Positions 39,025 through 49,700 of a stretch of 64,000 bases of DNA are shown one piece after another. Under the pieces are notes generated by a model. The model did not search any database and was not told the origin of the DNA. It saw only the letters and a program-made list of their open reading frames with translations. The stretch comes from Paulinella micropora. Lineage: Eukaryota > Cercozoa > Imbricatea > Euglyphida > Paulinellidae. How positions within the stretch are numbered: position 1 is the stretch's first letter; the number at the start of each line of letters is the position of its first letter. The stretch spans positions 180,001 to 244,000 of the forward strand of contig WBZZ01002988.1 in assembly GCA_019918135.1 (NCBI GenBank), in the 5' to 3' direction. The translations under genes were made by a program, and so were the position numbers.

Positions 39025-39843
39025 ATGCTTAAAATAAACAATGTCAAGGTGAAGCCCGTAAAACAAGAGGGTGATGGAAACAAAAAAGCAAAAGGTTATA
39101 AATTATTTAATGAGCCGTATGCTAACATATTTCTACTCGCCCGTAAGAAGAGCGGGAAAACGACAGCACTCTTTGAAATACTGAAACGGACTACAGACAG
39201 AAAAACCCGTATTGTAATTATTGCTTCAACGATACACAAGGATTACATTTATAAAGCAATGGTAAAGCACTTTAAGAACAGAGGCAACCCGATGTCAATA
39301 TATACCTTTCTTAAATCAGATGGTGTAAATGTTATTGATTATGAGTTAGACAAACTGAACAAACATGACGAGCAACACGAAGGAGAAGTAAAACAAGACA
39401 AAGAAGAAATAGAGAAGCCACAATTTTTATACTTTGGAAAAGAAAAGAAACAGAGCGCCGCAGAGGCACCAAAAGAACGACCCAGCAAGTATATTTTGCC
39501 AGAGGTTGTTTTTGTTTTGGATGATTTAGGGAGTGGATTAAGAGACAAGTCCGTAAGTGATTTGTTAAAAAAGAACAGACACTATAAATCAAAGGTGATT
39601 ATGTCTAGCCAGTATCTGAACGACCTACGGCCAGAAGCCATTAAGCAGTTAGATTATTTATTAATCTTTCCGGGTCAGTCTCAGGACAAAATGGAACTCG
39701 TGTATAAACACTTAGACTTATCTTTTGATTTTGATTATTTTCTTCAAAAGTATCACGAAGCAACAAAGGAGAGATTTAATTTTCTTTATGTCTCAAGTGT
39801 TGATGATGAGTTACAGAAGAATTTTAATTTTCGTCTAAAATAA
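39025..39843 (+). CDS. Polinton 1 genome-packaging ATPase (FtsK/HerA type)
   Basis: Start MLKINNVKVKPVKQ chosen over an upstream Met at 38995 that overlaps the previous gene. Walker A is ARKKSGKTTALFEIL; Walker B is PEVVFVLDDLG; a later SSQYLNDLRPEAIKQLDYLL matches the conserved sensor region of A32-like packaging ATPases. About 270 residues, the usual length. In Polintons it is thought to pump DNA into the capsid. Followed at once by the basic protein and protease genes on the same strand. Confidence 0.85.
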   Translation: MLKINNVKVKPVKQEGDGNKKAKGYKLFNEPYANIFLLARKKSGKTTALFEILKRTTDRKTRIVIIASTIHKDYIYKAMVKHFKNRGNPMSIYTFLKSDGVNVIDYELDKLNKHDEQHEGEVKQDKEEIEKPQFLYFGKEKKQSAAEAPKERPSKYILPEVVFVLDDLGSGLRDKSVSDLLKKNRHYKSKVIMSSQYLNDLRPEAIKQLDYLLIFPGQSQDKMELVYKHLDLSFDFDYFLQKYHEATKERFNFLYVSSVDDELQKNFNFRLK

Positions 39844-39876
39844 TTATTTGATTTTTAAATTTTTTTTCATAGTATA

Positions 39877-40194
39877 ATGGTAGTAAAAACAACTCGTGTT
39901 GAAGTCATTCCAACAATCGGCAAACGAACTATTAACTCAAGCACCAACATGGCTGGAGGTAAAAAGAAAACTGGACGGAAGAAGGGCAAGGGGCAGGCTG
40001 GCGGTAAAATTAACTGGCAAAAAGTGGGCAAAACCGCAATGGCTGTTGATAAATTTCTTCGCAATAATAAGTTAATCTCTAGGACTGCGGGAGCATTAAG
40101 TAGTGTCGGGGTACCTTACGCTGGTAGTGTTGGTGCTGTAGCATCAAGACTGGGGTATGGTAAGCAGAGAGGACGAGGTGCCCTTAAGTTTTAA
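39877..40194 (+). CDS. Polinton 1 small basic core-like protein
   Basis: 105 codons. MVVKTTRVEVIPTIGKRTIN, then a Lys/Gly-rich stretch KKKTGRKKGKGQAGGK, then a helical part (VDKFLRNN) and a Gly/Ala-rich tail VPYAGSVGAVASRLGYGKQRGRG. Strongly basic, so a DNA-condensing core or membrane-active minor protein (comparable in place to adenovirus pX/pVI-type peptides) is possible. A GA-rich hydrophobic patch follows LISRTAGAL. 3' module follows the stop. Confidence 0.6.
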   Translation: MVVKTTRVEVIPTIGKRTINSSTNMAGGKKKTGRKKGKGQAGGKINWQKVGKTAMAVDKFLRNNKLISRTAGALSSVGVPYAGSVGAVASRLGYGKQRGRGALKF

Positions 40195-40196
40195 AT

Positions 40197-40232
40197 GATA
40201 TTTGTTTAAGACTACGTCTTCAACAAACATCG
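40197..40232 (+). terminator. 3' module, copy 2
   Basis: GATATTTGTTTAAGACTACG ... AACAAACATCG right after the basic-protein stop. AAGAC-TAC-GTCTT forms the hairpin. Shares its ends and hairpin core with 34119-34176. Confidence 0.75.
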
Positions 40233-40264
40233 AAAACCAATTTATGTTTTCAATAAAGAAAAAA

Positions 40265-40318
40265 CGATGTTTTAGAATAAGCGAGAGTGCGTAGCACGAA
40301 GTGAAATTCTAAAATATC
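40265..40318 (+). promoter_or_regulatory. 5' module, copy 2 (before protease)
   Basis: CGATGTTTTAGAATAAGCG ... ATTCTAAAATATC, ending 2 nt before the ATG at 40321. Hairpin GTGC-GTA-GCAC inside outer 9-bp arms. Nearly identical to 42037-42091 and the reverse complement of 34034-34087. Confidence 0.75.
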
Positions 40319-40320
40319 AA

Positions 40321-41903
40321 ATGGTCGCTAAAACCAAAAAAACAAGGAAACCTAAGGTAAGACCCCGAGGGTTTATAGGAATAAGAGCGGGAAGCCGTAT
40401 ATTATCCAGAAGGGTAAAAAATATTATCTTAATTTCGGTAAAAAGACAAATGATATGAGCACACTTCAAATTGTTAAGCTTTTTATGAAATACTTGAGCA
40501 GACCAAAAGCAAAGAAAAAAACAAAGAAGGAAGACTTAAGAAAAGTCCAGAGTTTGTCGGAGATTGAACAAAATACTAGAACCGCCATTAATGACCACGT
40601 AGACAAACTCAGAAAGGAGAAATACGAAAAGATTGATGAGATAGACCAAAAAGAGAAAAAGGCACAGGTGGATGCTGAAGAAGAAAAGAAGAGGCAAGAA
40701 AGAAAAGACATAGCCGATGCCAAGGAAAGACAGGAAGAAATAGATAGGGAAATGAAAAAGGAACAGCGACTTATTCAGGAACTAAATGCGGAACGACAAC
40801 ATAGACAAGGTTTATTGATGGCTCCACTAGCCCCGCCTATGATAAAACCGCCAGCGCCACCACTACAAGGACGACCGCCAAGGAGAACGAAGGGAGTTAT
40901 TGTAAAGGATGCGGAAGAAGAGGAGAAACATAAACAAACAAAACGGGAAAAAATAATTGATGGTATGTTTGCTGAGACTATTAGAAAGAAACGACGAAAT
41001 GCACATCCTTCTAATGAAAAGATTATTCAAAAACTAAGATTTATTGGACATGTTATCCCTGACATAAAACCATCAAGTGGTGGAAAAATAAACTATTCTG
41101 AAATGCCAAAACAATGGCTATACAAAAGTCCTATTATAACTGACCAAGTGTTGAATTCACAACAAGCATGGGTTGAATTTGATTTATGGAGAGAAGGTGC
41201 GGTAGCAAAAAAGAAAGAAGAAGTAGATAAAGCCAAGGAGAACAAAGAAGAACAAGACAATAAAGAAGAACAAGTCAATAAAGAAGAACAAGACAATAAA
41301 GAAGAACAACCTATTATACAAGAGCCTGAAGATGCGCAAGCAAATATGACTGAAGCAGAAACCGAACCAGAATCAGATGCGGTAGGAATTGGTAAAGTAG
41401 GTAAGGGGCTAATGACTAGTGAAATCAACGACATAATGAAAAAATATGGATGGTATTTAGGAACAATTGCGAGTGATGAAATATATAAATTAAATCCAGA
41501 AAAAAGAAGGCAATACGGATTTATTATGAATACCGACCCGAGTAACAAAAAAGGACAACACTGGATGGGTATATGGATAAGTCTAAATAAAGATAGGAGT
41601 GTTGAAGTGTATGACCCGCTAGCAGAATATCAACCGACTGAAGACTTTCAACAACAAATGAAAAGACTAATTGACCGAAGTAATCCAGATAGTTATTTAT
41701 TGATGAAGGTCAATCAAGTAAAACAACAGAGTGATACGAGTGATACTTGCGGATGGCACTCAATGCGGTTTCTTTTAGAGCGAGCAAAAGGAGTGCGATT
41801 TAAATTTGCTAGTGGCTATACAGACTTAAAAGAAGAAGAAGCGGAAAAATTAAAAGCACAGAATGGATATGGTGATGGTGAGGGATTTAATACATTCATT
41901 TGA
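40321..41903 (+). pseudogene. Polinton 1 adenain-type cysteine protease
   Basis: Long N-terminal Lys/Glu-rich coiled region (about 40455-41400) with a tandem KEEQDNKEEQ repeat, then the C48/Ulp1-like protease domain: HWMGIWISLNKD supplies the catalytic His, VEVYDPLAEY the acidic residue, and SDTCGWHSMRFLLERA the Gln-less Cys motif region. The start at 40321 is placed by the 5' module. In adenoviruses and Polintons this enzyme matures capsid proteins. The long charged N-terminal extension is unusual in size. Fossil, about one break near the start. Confidence 0.8.
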
Positions 41904-41979
41904 TATTTGTTTGGAGGGGTTCCACCCCTACCATACCCCGCGGGTTTGGAAAGGGGCCCAGCCCCTTCCATAAACATCG
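41902..41979 (+). terminator. 3' module, copy 3
   Basis: GATATTTGTTTGG ... AAACATCG, overlapping the protease stop. Inside are GC-rich hairpins AGGGG-TTCCA-CCCCT and GGAAAGGGG...GCCCCTTCC. The outer ends match copies 1 and 2, while the hairpin core differs completely. Confidence 0.75.
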
Positions 41980-42036
41980 GGGGCTATGCACTTTTAAGGA
42001 TTACAATAAGCATTAATTTTTTTGAAAAAGAAAAAA

Positions 42037-42091
42037 CGATGTTTTAGAATAAGAGAGAGTGCGACAGCACGAATCGCAATTCTAAAATATC
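42037..42091 (+). promoter_or_regulatory. 5' module, copy 3 (before minor capsid gene)
   Basis: CGATGTTTTAGAATAAGAG ... ATTCTAAAATATC, ending 1 nt before the ATG at 42093. Confidence 0.75.
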
Positions 42092-42092
42092 A

Positions 42093-42904
42093 ATGGACTA
42101 CAAGGGAGGCAGAAGTTCTGGTATCTATTACATAAATAGTAAAAATAGAATAACGGGAACAGACAGCGACTTTACACACGAAGTCAATATGAAGGGGCTA
42201 GACAATCCCACACATTGTAAAATTCTTCATATTTATGTGCCGAAATCGTATTACTCTGTGGCTTCGCCATATAATACTTTTACATTATCCGAAGACGGGT
42301 ATGAGACTTTAATTACGATACCTGAGGGAAACTACACAATGAACAATTTAAAAAATAAGTTGTCTGAGATACTGACGGCAGAAAGTCCGAATGATTATAC
42401 TTATGTAGTCTCAAGCAACAATACAAACACGGAAGCGGAGGATGGTAAATTAACATTCAGTGTTTCAAATAACGGAGGTATTCAACCGCGATTTATATTT
42501 GATGCTGATAAACGTATTCACGAGGTAATGGGTTTTGATAGAAATTCAACATATTTCTTTGCTAATGATTTTATTAAATCGCCAAATGTAATTATTTTAA
42601 CTGGTGAAAAACTCTATATCTTCAATGGGATTTGGTGAATGAAGGTGATAATCATGTGCTTCAAGAAATATATACAGCCAACGAAATTCCTTTTGGTTCT
42701 GTCATTTATGACGGCTCTGGAAGCGAATACGGGAAGACATTATCTGCGAGTTCAAACAATGTATTCAGGTTTTACTTGACGGACGAAAACGACCAAGCAA
42801 TAAATCTTAATGGTTTAGGTATCGTTATGACATTACTGGTTTATCGTGAAACTAATTATTTTAATTTATTTACTTCATTTTTCAATTTGTTAAAGGCTAG
42901 ATAA
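42093..42904 (+). pseudogene. Polinton 1 minor capsid (penton-like) protein
   Basis: Begins MDYKGGRSSGIYYINSKNRI, with TDSDFTHEVNM and CKILHIYVPKSYYSVASPYN, the usual start of Polinton penton-type single jelly-roll proteins, and continues to MTLLVYRETN near the end. It would form the fivefold vertices. It precedes the major capsid gene, the conserved order. About one break. Two strong stem-loops follow. Confidence 0.75.
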
Positions 42905-42905
42905 T

Positions 42906-42943
42906 TTGTCCCTTGGGACAATTGTCGATAGCCTGCTATCGAC
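42906..42943. terminator. Twin stem-loops after the minor capsid gene
   Basis: TTGTCCC-TT-GGGACAA (42906-42921) and GTCGATAGC-CT-GCTATCGAC (42924-42943), both perfect. Placed right after the minor capsid stop and about 90 bp before the major capsid start. Confidence 0.65.
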
Positions 42944-43033
42944 TTAATTAATTTTAGAATTATTTTTTTTCTTTTTGTATAAATATATTTCGTGTATTAA
43001 TCAACTTACACTACTTCAAAACAAAAACAAAAA

Positions 43034-44587
43034 ATGCCTGTCCAATACGGCGGAGAACTTACTCATAGCCAAAGCGAACTTATCCGCGGTAAGTATTCGC
43101 TTAACAAACTTACTGCCCGCGAAAGTCTTGCGACAATTCCAATTACCACCGTTGGAGGAATTGAATCAACTTTTGAAATTCCTACTCGTCCTTTGAACCT
43201 CGCAAGATCTGTGTTGCGATTTACCTACACACCAGATGCGGGTGGCGGTGCTGCAAGGTATAACCGAATTCCTATGGACTGCCTACCGATGATTAAGACG
43301 ATTGAACTGCGAAGCCGAAGCGGTCAGTATCTGTGTTATCTTCAACATGTGGGACATTATACTAAGATGGTTTGGAAACCTGAGATTTCTTATGATAGAT
43401 TTATGGCTTTGGAAAACCACGGGGCAGGGTCTGGTTATGGGGCCATGCTTCAAAAGTGTAATGTGCCTAATGATGCACAAGCCTCGCCTGCTGATAGAAA
43501 AACTATGGCCGATGCTGGTTATGCAAATGTATTTGATGATGGTGCGACTGCTTTCACTGCTATTGGTGCTACTAATGCTGGTGATGAATCCGCCCACATT
43601 GTCACTCGTATAACCGAAATGCTTCGCACCCTTGGAACAAGAGTTCAAAATTATGCAACACAGCCTCCTAATACTATCACTGCCCGCCGTCATAATGATT
43701 TGCTTGTTGCAGCAGGAACGGGAGCCTCCTCTGTTGTAAATGTTGCTTATGAGGAGGCGAAGTATTTTGAAGGAGGAGGCAGTAACACCCCTACTCCCGT
43801 TATCAATGTGTCTATTCCTCTAGGCATGCTTTTTGGAACCATTTTTGAAATTGATAAGACTATCGGCTTTAATGAAATTCTTGATCTGAGGATTGTGTGG
43901 GAGGGAACACAGAAAACCGTGTTTTATGGAACTGATGCCTTGAGTGTTGCAGCAGGGGCGACTGCCACCGCACAATCCGCAAATATTACCAACCTTAACT
44001 TATTTCTCGCTGTTGAAACCGACCCGAATGTTATCTTGGGTGTTCAACAAAAGATTGCTGGTGAAGGATTTTCGTTTAAGACTGAATACCCTATCTCTTG
44101 GAAAACTAATCTCGCGGCGGGAACTCAGTCATTTGTTTTGAAGATGAACCGCTCGCAGGGTGAGAGAATTCGCCGAATTTACACTAGCGGGTTTAATAAT
44201 ACAGAAACTTCAAACACCGCATTCGATTGCGATAACCGAGCACAGGCTAAGATTACTGATTATTATACTACTTTGGATAGTAATAGAATTCAGCAGTTTG
44301 ATATCACTTGCTCTCGCGATGAAGACTATATGCTATTGAAGGAAAAGGTTAAGGGCTCTGCTATTTTGAACTCTAATGTGTATAAATATAACTGGTTCCA
44401 TGTTGATTTCTGGGATCACAACCGCCCGCTTGATGACAAGAGAGAAGAAGAGGGTTATGAAGTGGCAGGTCTATCCTTGGACACAGAACGGCGGTATGAA
44501 TGGAGTGCGACTGGGGCAGTCCAATTGATTATTATACTTACGCTATTCTTCAGAGGACTATTGTTGTTAAGGGAATTGAAATTATGA
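43034..44587 (+). pseudogene. Polinton 1 major capsid protein (double jelly-roll)
   Basis: Opens MPVQYGGELTHSQSELIRGK and includes IPITTVGGIESTFEIPTRPL, DCLPMIKTIELRSRSGQYLCY, and VWEGTQKTVFYG, matching the Polinton major capsid family. About 515 codons, in the expected size range. Trimers of such double jelly-roll proteins build icosahedral shells in adenoviruses, virophages and Polintons. About one break near the C-terminal end; fossil. Confidence 0.85.
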
Positions 44588-44649
44588 TGAGTTAAAAAAG
44601 AAACATAAAAAAGAAAATAAAAAATATTTTTTTGTTTATATACAAGAGA

Positions 44650-45882
44650 TGTCTCACCAAAGAAATTTAATCGCACAAAATCCAGACGAAAAGTTTGTAA
44701 ATGTCAAAGTTGGATATGACGGACACGTTGAAACTAATCATATGAAGACTGCTTTTGGTGAAACCCTAACCAGTTCCTTAACACCTGTGACAGGAAATCT
44801 TTCCATATACCATTAATACACGGATATGGACATTAACTCAGACAAATGCGAGTGTTTCATTTCTGAATAATATGGCGGAATTAAAAACGACTGCTAATGC
44901 TACCGCTGATGCTAGTATGGTAAGCAAAAGAAAAATAAAATATCGCACTGGTATGGGTGTTGCAGCCCGCTTCACTGCTTTATGGACAACAGACGAAACC
45001 GAAGATTATTATTCGTGGATAGGTATCGGAGATAACGATTTATCTAATGGTTTCTACTTTTACAAAACTAGAGATGAAGGAATGATTATTCTACATTGTA
45101 TAGGAGGAACCCCAAACGCATTTTATCAAGCGTACTGGGATGACCCGTGCGACGGAACAGTAGATATGCCTGTATTAGACTGGACAAAGGGAAATGTATT
45201 TCAAATTCAATATACTTAGGTTTTGGTGCTATTAAGTTTTCTATTGAAAATCCGAAGACAGGTGAATTTCAGTTAGTCCATTACGATTAAGTATGCAAAT
45301 GACAACACAGGTGTCAGTCTGCGGAATACTACATTACCATTTGCAGCACGAATTATTAATAATAATGTTGGAGTTGGAATACAAAGACTGAAGACAGCCA
45401 GTTGTAGTTTGTTTGTTGAAGGCACCAACACTATTACTACAAGTATTACAAATACGGCGGAAGGTAGTGAAGCAGGTAATATAACTGAAAGCCCCATTTT
45501 AAGTATCAGGAATAAAGCACTATTCAATAATAGCCTAACCAACAATTCAAATGTCTTTCCTTCGTTGATAAGTATTACTAATGAAGATACTAAGGCTAAT
45601 GTCGTCAGAATGGTATTGAACGGAACACTGACAGGGGCGGGTTTTGCTGATGTTGATGCCAAAACTTCAATTGTAGATACAGACACAAAAGCAACTGCTA
45701 TCGCAAACGGAACAACAATTTTTAAGATTTATGTTAATGCTACCTCAACTCAACAAATTAATCTAAGAACCTACGATATTCAATTAACCCCAAACGATGT
45801 TTTGACATTCACACAAAAGGCTGTGTCGGCAGGTGGAAATGTTAATATTAATGTTATTGCTAACTTTATAGAGGATCATTGA
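44650..45882 (+). pseudogene. Polinton 1 virion-type protein(s) of unknown role
   Basis: Coding stretch starting MSHQRNLIAQNPDEKFVNVK. Recognisable blocks: VGYDGHVETNHMKTAF, KIKYRTGMGVAARFTALWT, YYSWIGIGDNDLSNGFYFY and GMIILHCIGG, then LRNTTLPFAARIINNNVG and a beta-rich C-terminus. The KYRTG..ARFTAL...GIGD.....F block resembles a structural-protein family I recall from marine phages and large DNA viruses, so a surface or spike component is likely. Whether one or two genes is unclear. About two breaks. Confidence 0.5.
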
Positions 45883-45894
45883 AGCAAAAAAAGA

Positions 45895-45908
45895 ACAAAT
45901 TCATTTGT
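45895..45908. terminator. Stem-loop between convergent genes
   Basis: ACAAAT-TC-ATTTGT lies in the 27-bp gap between the convergent genes ending at 45882 and 45910. Short, so weaker than the others. Confidence 0.4.
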
Positions 45909-45909
45909 A

Positions 45910-46374
45910 TTACTTTACTTTATTTTTTTTGTATCTTTCTTTCACAACACGAATAACATCGCTCGCTTTCCTTAATATACATCCTTCTTCTGTACATTCT
46001 ATAGCAGTCTCTTTATCACCTACGGATGTAGCCGTCGCTATCTCTTCTCCTACATTTGCCTTTATTTCCGTGATACCTGTCTCTTTTAAATCACTCGCCT
46101 TAAAAGGAGTGCTCTCTTCTTGCTGACCGAAGGTCGCATGTTGTCCGAAGGACACATCTTCAACTTTGTTGGAGTCTTCAACTACGTTGGAGTTATCTAT
46201 TATGGCTTCCAATGGTATAACCACTTTCACGTTGTCATCGCGGGGTTTGTATTGCTCATAGAAAGAAACAATATCAGGCTTAGTCCATTTAATTGTCGGC
46301 TTTTTAATAGAGCCATCAAGGTTCCATTTTTCAATTTCATTCAAGTAGTCTTGTTTGGTGTTGAGGTCCGACAT
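45910..46374 (-). CDS. Polinton 1 protein of unknown function
   Basis: 154 codons, MSDLNTKQDYLNEIEKWNLD. N-terminal part (about residues 1-50) looks folded, with KWTKPDIVSFYEQYKPRDD; the middle is acidic and low complexity (VVEDSNKVEDVSFGQHATFGQ); the end has CTEEGCILRKASDVIRVVKERY. No family recognised. First in a minus-strand run with the ExoX-tail-like and polymerase genes. Confidence 0.55.
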   Translation of the reverse strand: MSDLNTKQDYLNEIEKWNLDGSIKKPTIKWTKPDIVSFYEQYKPRDDNVKVVIPLEAIIDNSNVVEDSNKVEDVSFGQHATFGQQEESTPFKASDLKETGITEIKANVGEEIATATSVGDKETAIECTEEGCILRKASDVIRVVKERYKKNKVK

Positions 46375-46402
46375 AATTTGTATATAATATAAATATTAAT
46401 TT

Positions 46403-46693
46403 TTATTGTAAATATTTTTTTACTTCACTTTTAATGTCTGCAAATTTCTCAAACCACGGCTGTTTCATTACCCATTCTAGGTATGGCTTATCAATAACCG
46501 CTACATCTTGAATTTTCTTACCTTTATATTTACCAAATGGAAAAGTATCCTTTGGCTTGCCTTCTCTACTTGTTTCAATTGCCTTAATTTCTTCGTCAAT
46601 CATCTGTTGAACATCTCTTACTGAAAAGAATTCCTTATTCTTCTCAATTGAAAGTCGTCCAAATTTTTCAGATAGTCTGGTGAGGGTAGTCAT
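46403..46693 (-). CDS. Polinton 1 small protein with ExoX C-terminal-like fold
   Basis: 96 codons. The core FPFGKYKGKKIQDVAVIDKP then YLEWVMKQPWF matches the short GKYKG...I..DPxYLxW module known as the exodeoxyribonuclease X-like C-terminal domain (also DUF3820). In phages and large viruses this module appears alone or fused to nucleases and may bind DNA ends. It lies between the polymerase and the preceding gene on the same strand, suggesting a replication role. Open frame. Confidence 0.65.
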   Translation of the reverse strand: MTTLTRLSEKFGRLSIEKNKEFFSVRDVQQMIDEEIKAIETSREGKPKDTFPFGKYKGKKIQDVAVIDKPYLEWVMKQPWFEKFADIKSEVKKYLQ

Positions 46694-46766
46694 CTGTCTA
46701 TATAGAGTGGTAAAAAATTTTATGGAAAAAAATTAATTAATTATTGATATTTTGTTCATAAATCTT

Positions 46767-49700
46767 TTAATATCCAAAAGGTCTAGTTTCAATCGCATTC
46801 TCTACAATTCCGATAACTTGTGTTTTCGTATACGTAAAATTAAATATCTTTTCTAAGTATTCGCTTGTTATTTTTTTCTTTTGTTTGTCTCGTGTTATCT
46901 TGTTGTTTTCTATTATAACTACTTTTCCAGATTTCTCAATTCGCTTTGCAATCCGTAATTCTTCATCAGTCTCCAACAATTCAGCCAGTTCATTTTTACC
47001 ATTCTCAAATAATTCAGTGTTCGTAATACCTAGCCCGCAACTTATTACACTTAACATATTTGGTAAATTCAATGCTTTTTTTGTTTCATAGTTCATACTA
47101 AATCCTTTTACTTTCATACTGGCTTTACCATTATCTAATAAGTATCCATAACATTTCGGCCCGCCTCCGACAAAGGTTTTTATTTTTGCTCCTTTCAATT
47201 CATCAGTCCAATCTCCAAGTAAATCGCCTGTCTCTACATCTGCCTCATTAATTTCTTTGTTAGTCGTATATATTACGCTGTCTGTGTCATGATACAATAT
47301 CCTATTGCCTAATCTGTCCATCATATTGTAAAGTCATTCTCGCGTGGCATGTAGTAAATAAAGCAACCACAATATTTGTTTTAATCGGGTCGCTCAACGC
47401 ATCCTGTTTTAAGTCATAACTGGCTTCTACAATTTGGTCGTTAATTATGTTAATATTTATATTATCCACTGATTTATCGTTCAATAGTTTGTATAAGGTA
47501 TCTTTATCATTTATCATTTTATTCTGTGTTTTATTTTGTTTCTGTCCAAACTTGCCCCATAAAGAGTTCAAGCACAACTTAGCCACTGCTCGCCGTCCTT
47601 CGTTTTTAAATATTTTGCTTTCATCCATCTTTACACCCATTTTGATTTCCATGCTGTTTATGTAATTTTGTTTTTCTGCTTCCGTATTACATCCCGAGGG
47701 ATATCCGCTGGACTCTTGTTTTACTTTCAAGAATGTCTTTATGTATTCTTGAATAAGCTACTGCTTTGTTCTTTCCAGTGCCATACTTCATATACTTTTA
47801 TCAACTTATACCCTTTGTCTAAGGCCTTGTAAATTTCTGGAGTTGCCCATGTACCAGTTATTGCTCGTTCTTTATCTGTGTGCTTACATTCTCCATGTTG
47901 CTCAGTCATTCCGCACTTATCGCATAAGTAATACATCATCTTACCTCTGTCCGCCTTCGGTAAGACTGGGTGTAGTAAGCCTCGAGGTGGAAGCATCTTA
48001 ACCTTAGCCACTCCGAAATATTCTCTGTTTATAATTTTATTTTTCATTTCATTTCTTTCCTCCTCATTGTTTGGTCTAATAATTATATGGTGTCCGCTTG
48101 GATAAAGGTCGTAATACATCACGGTCGGATAAAGTGAGCATATGTCAATATATTTCGCATACTCATTATCATGTCGTGATTTCCAATATAATTTCAAAGC
48201 ATTCACTCTACCTCCAAACATTGCCTCTCGTGGGTTTAGTCCTTCTTGTTCAGTAATTCGTTCGTTTGTATCCTCTGCCAGTCTTTCACTGGTTTTCATC
48301 AGGCTCCATTCGCACTCCCAGATACTTATTACTTTTGCTTGTTCGTTAAGTTGTTTTTCTCTTCTCATTGTTTCCTTGTATAGTTCGCCCATCGTCTTAT
48401 TCTTCTTCACATTCAAAGCATTGCTATTCCAACACTTATCACATCCGTGCCAATGACACCCGTAAAACTCATAAGCGGTTTTGTTTTTCTCATCCCATCC
48501 ATCAACATACACACGAGATTGCCCGAGTTGAAACATTTTTTCACCTCCGTTGAATGCATGTTTAATATCGGTTTTGTCTAACCTGCTTCTGTATGCTAAC
48601 CATTCTACACAAGCCCTAGAAGTCATCCTGTTTTGCTTTTCCGCTTTCAATATCGCAATTGAATTCTCTGGCATAAACTTAGCACGATACAAAGCCATAA
48701 GACAACTCGCAATAGTTGTATATTGAAAAGGGTCAATACCAAACTCTAGAAACTGGTTTCTAAAATCTATACAACCCTTCCTCAGTATATCAACATCTGA
48801 ATGACAATACTCTGCGATTTCCTTCACCATATCAAAGTGGTTATGTGCTTTCACTTGTTCGTCATACCATTCAAGAAATTCTTTTCGTTTATCTCCTCGC
48901 ATCGTGTCGTAGCCGTAATGTTTCTTATGTGGCATTACACCGACATAGTTTCTATTTTTTGCCGTATTGAATAAGTGCGGGAAGAAACCTTTCTTAAGTT
49001 CCGTAAGTCCGAATGTCTTTGGAAAGTCTGACAATGGCATCGTAAGAAAACTTAGGCTGTCTATAAAGCGATACTTCTTAAGTGTCATCATCATATTAAT
49101 CTTTCCACCTTCATAGATTACAAATGGAGTTTGTCCATTATCAACCAACCACTTAAGAATAAACTGACAATCATAACCGCGGGCATTGTGCGCAATAAAT
49201 GTAAATCCGCTGTGTTTAGTGTCAAAAGCCCAATTACAGAAATCTTGAATGTTCTTATGTATAATAGGCGGTTCCTTCGCATCGTAATACTGGCTTTCCG
49301 CATGATTAACAATGTGCTCGCCTGTGTCCTGTGTCGCTTCAAAGTCAAAGAATATGTATTGCTCTGACGGCGGTAAGATTTCTTTTTGGACTATTTCACA
49401 TTGGTGTTCAAGCGGTTTCACTAGTTTGCAATTTCGGCATTTCGCATATCCGCATTTGTGCTCATCCTTCTTTCTGTAATTAAGTCCACACGATTTACAT
49501 TTCGCTTTAACATCGCAGTTTGTCGTCCTGTGATTATTAAAGCATTCAGTGTTTGGAAACTTTCTATTACACTTCTCACATTCTTTCCACTGGCTCTTGT
49601 CATTTATTCCCTTACATCCGTTGGTTTCACAGATACTACATTTGGCTTCACAGGCATGTCTTTCCTTATACCCTCTTAGACATAACTCACAGAAATTCTT

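Noticed and set aside
48142-48553. Plus-strand frames inside the polymerase gene
   Set aside because: Antisense to conserved exonuclease and polymerase coding sequence; no domains.
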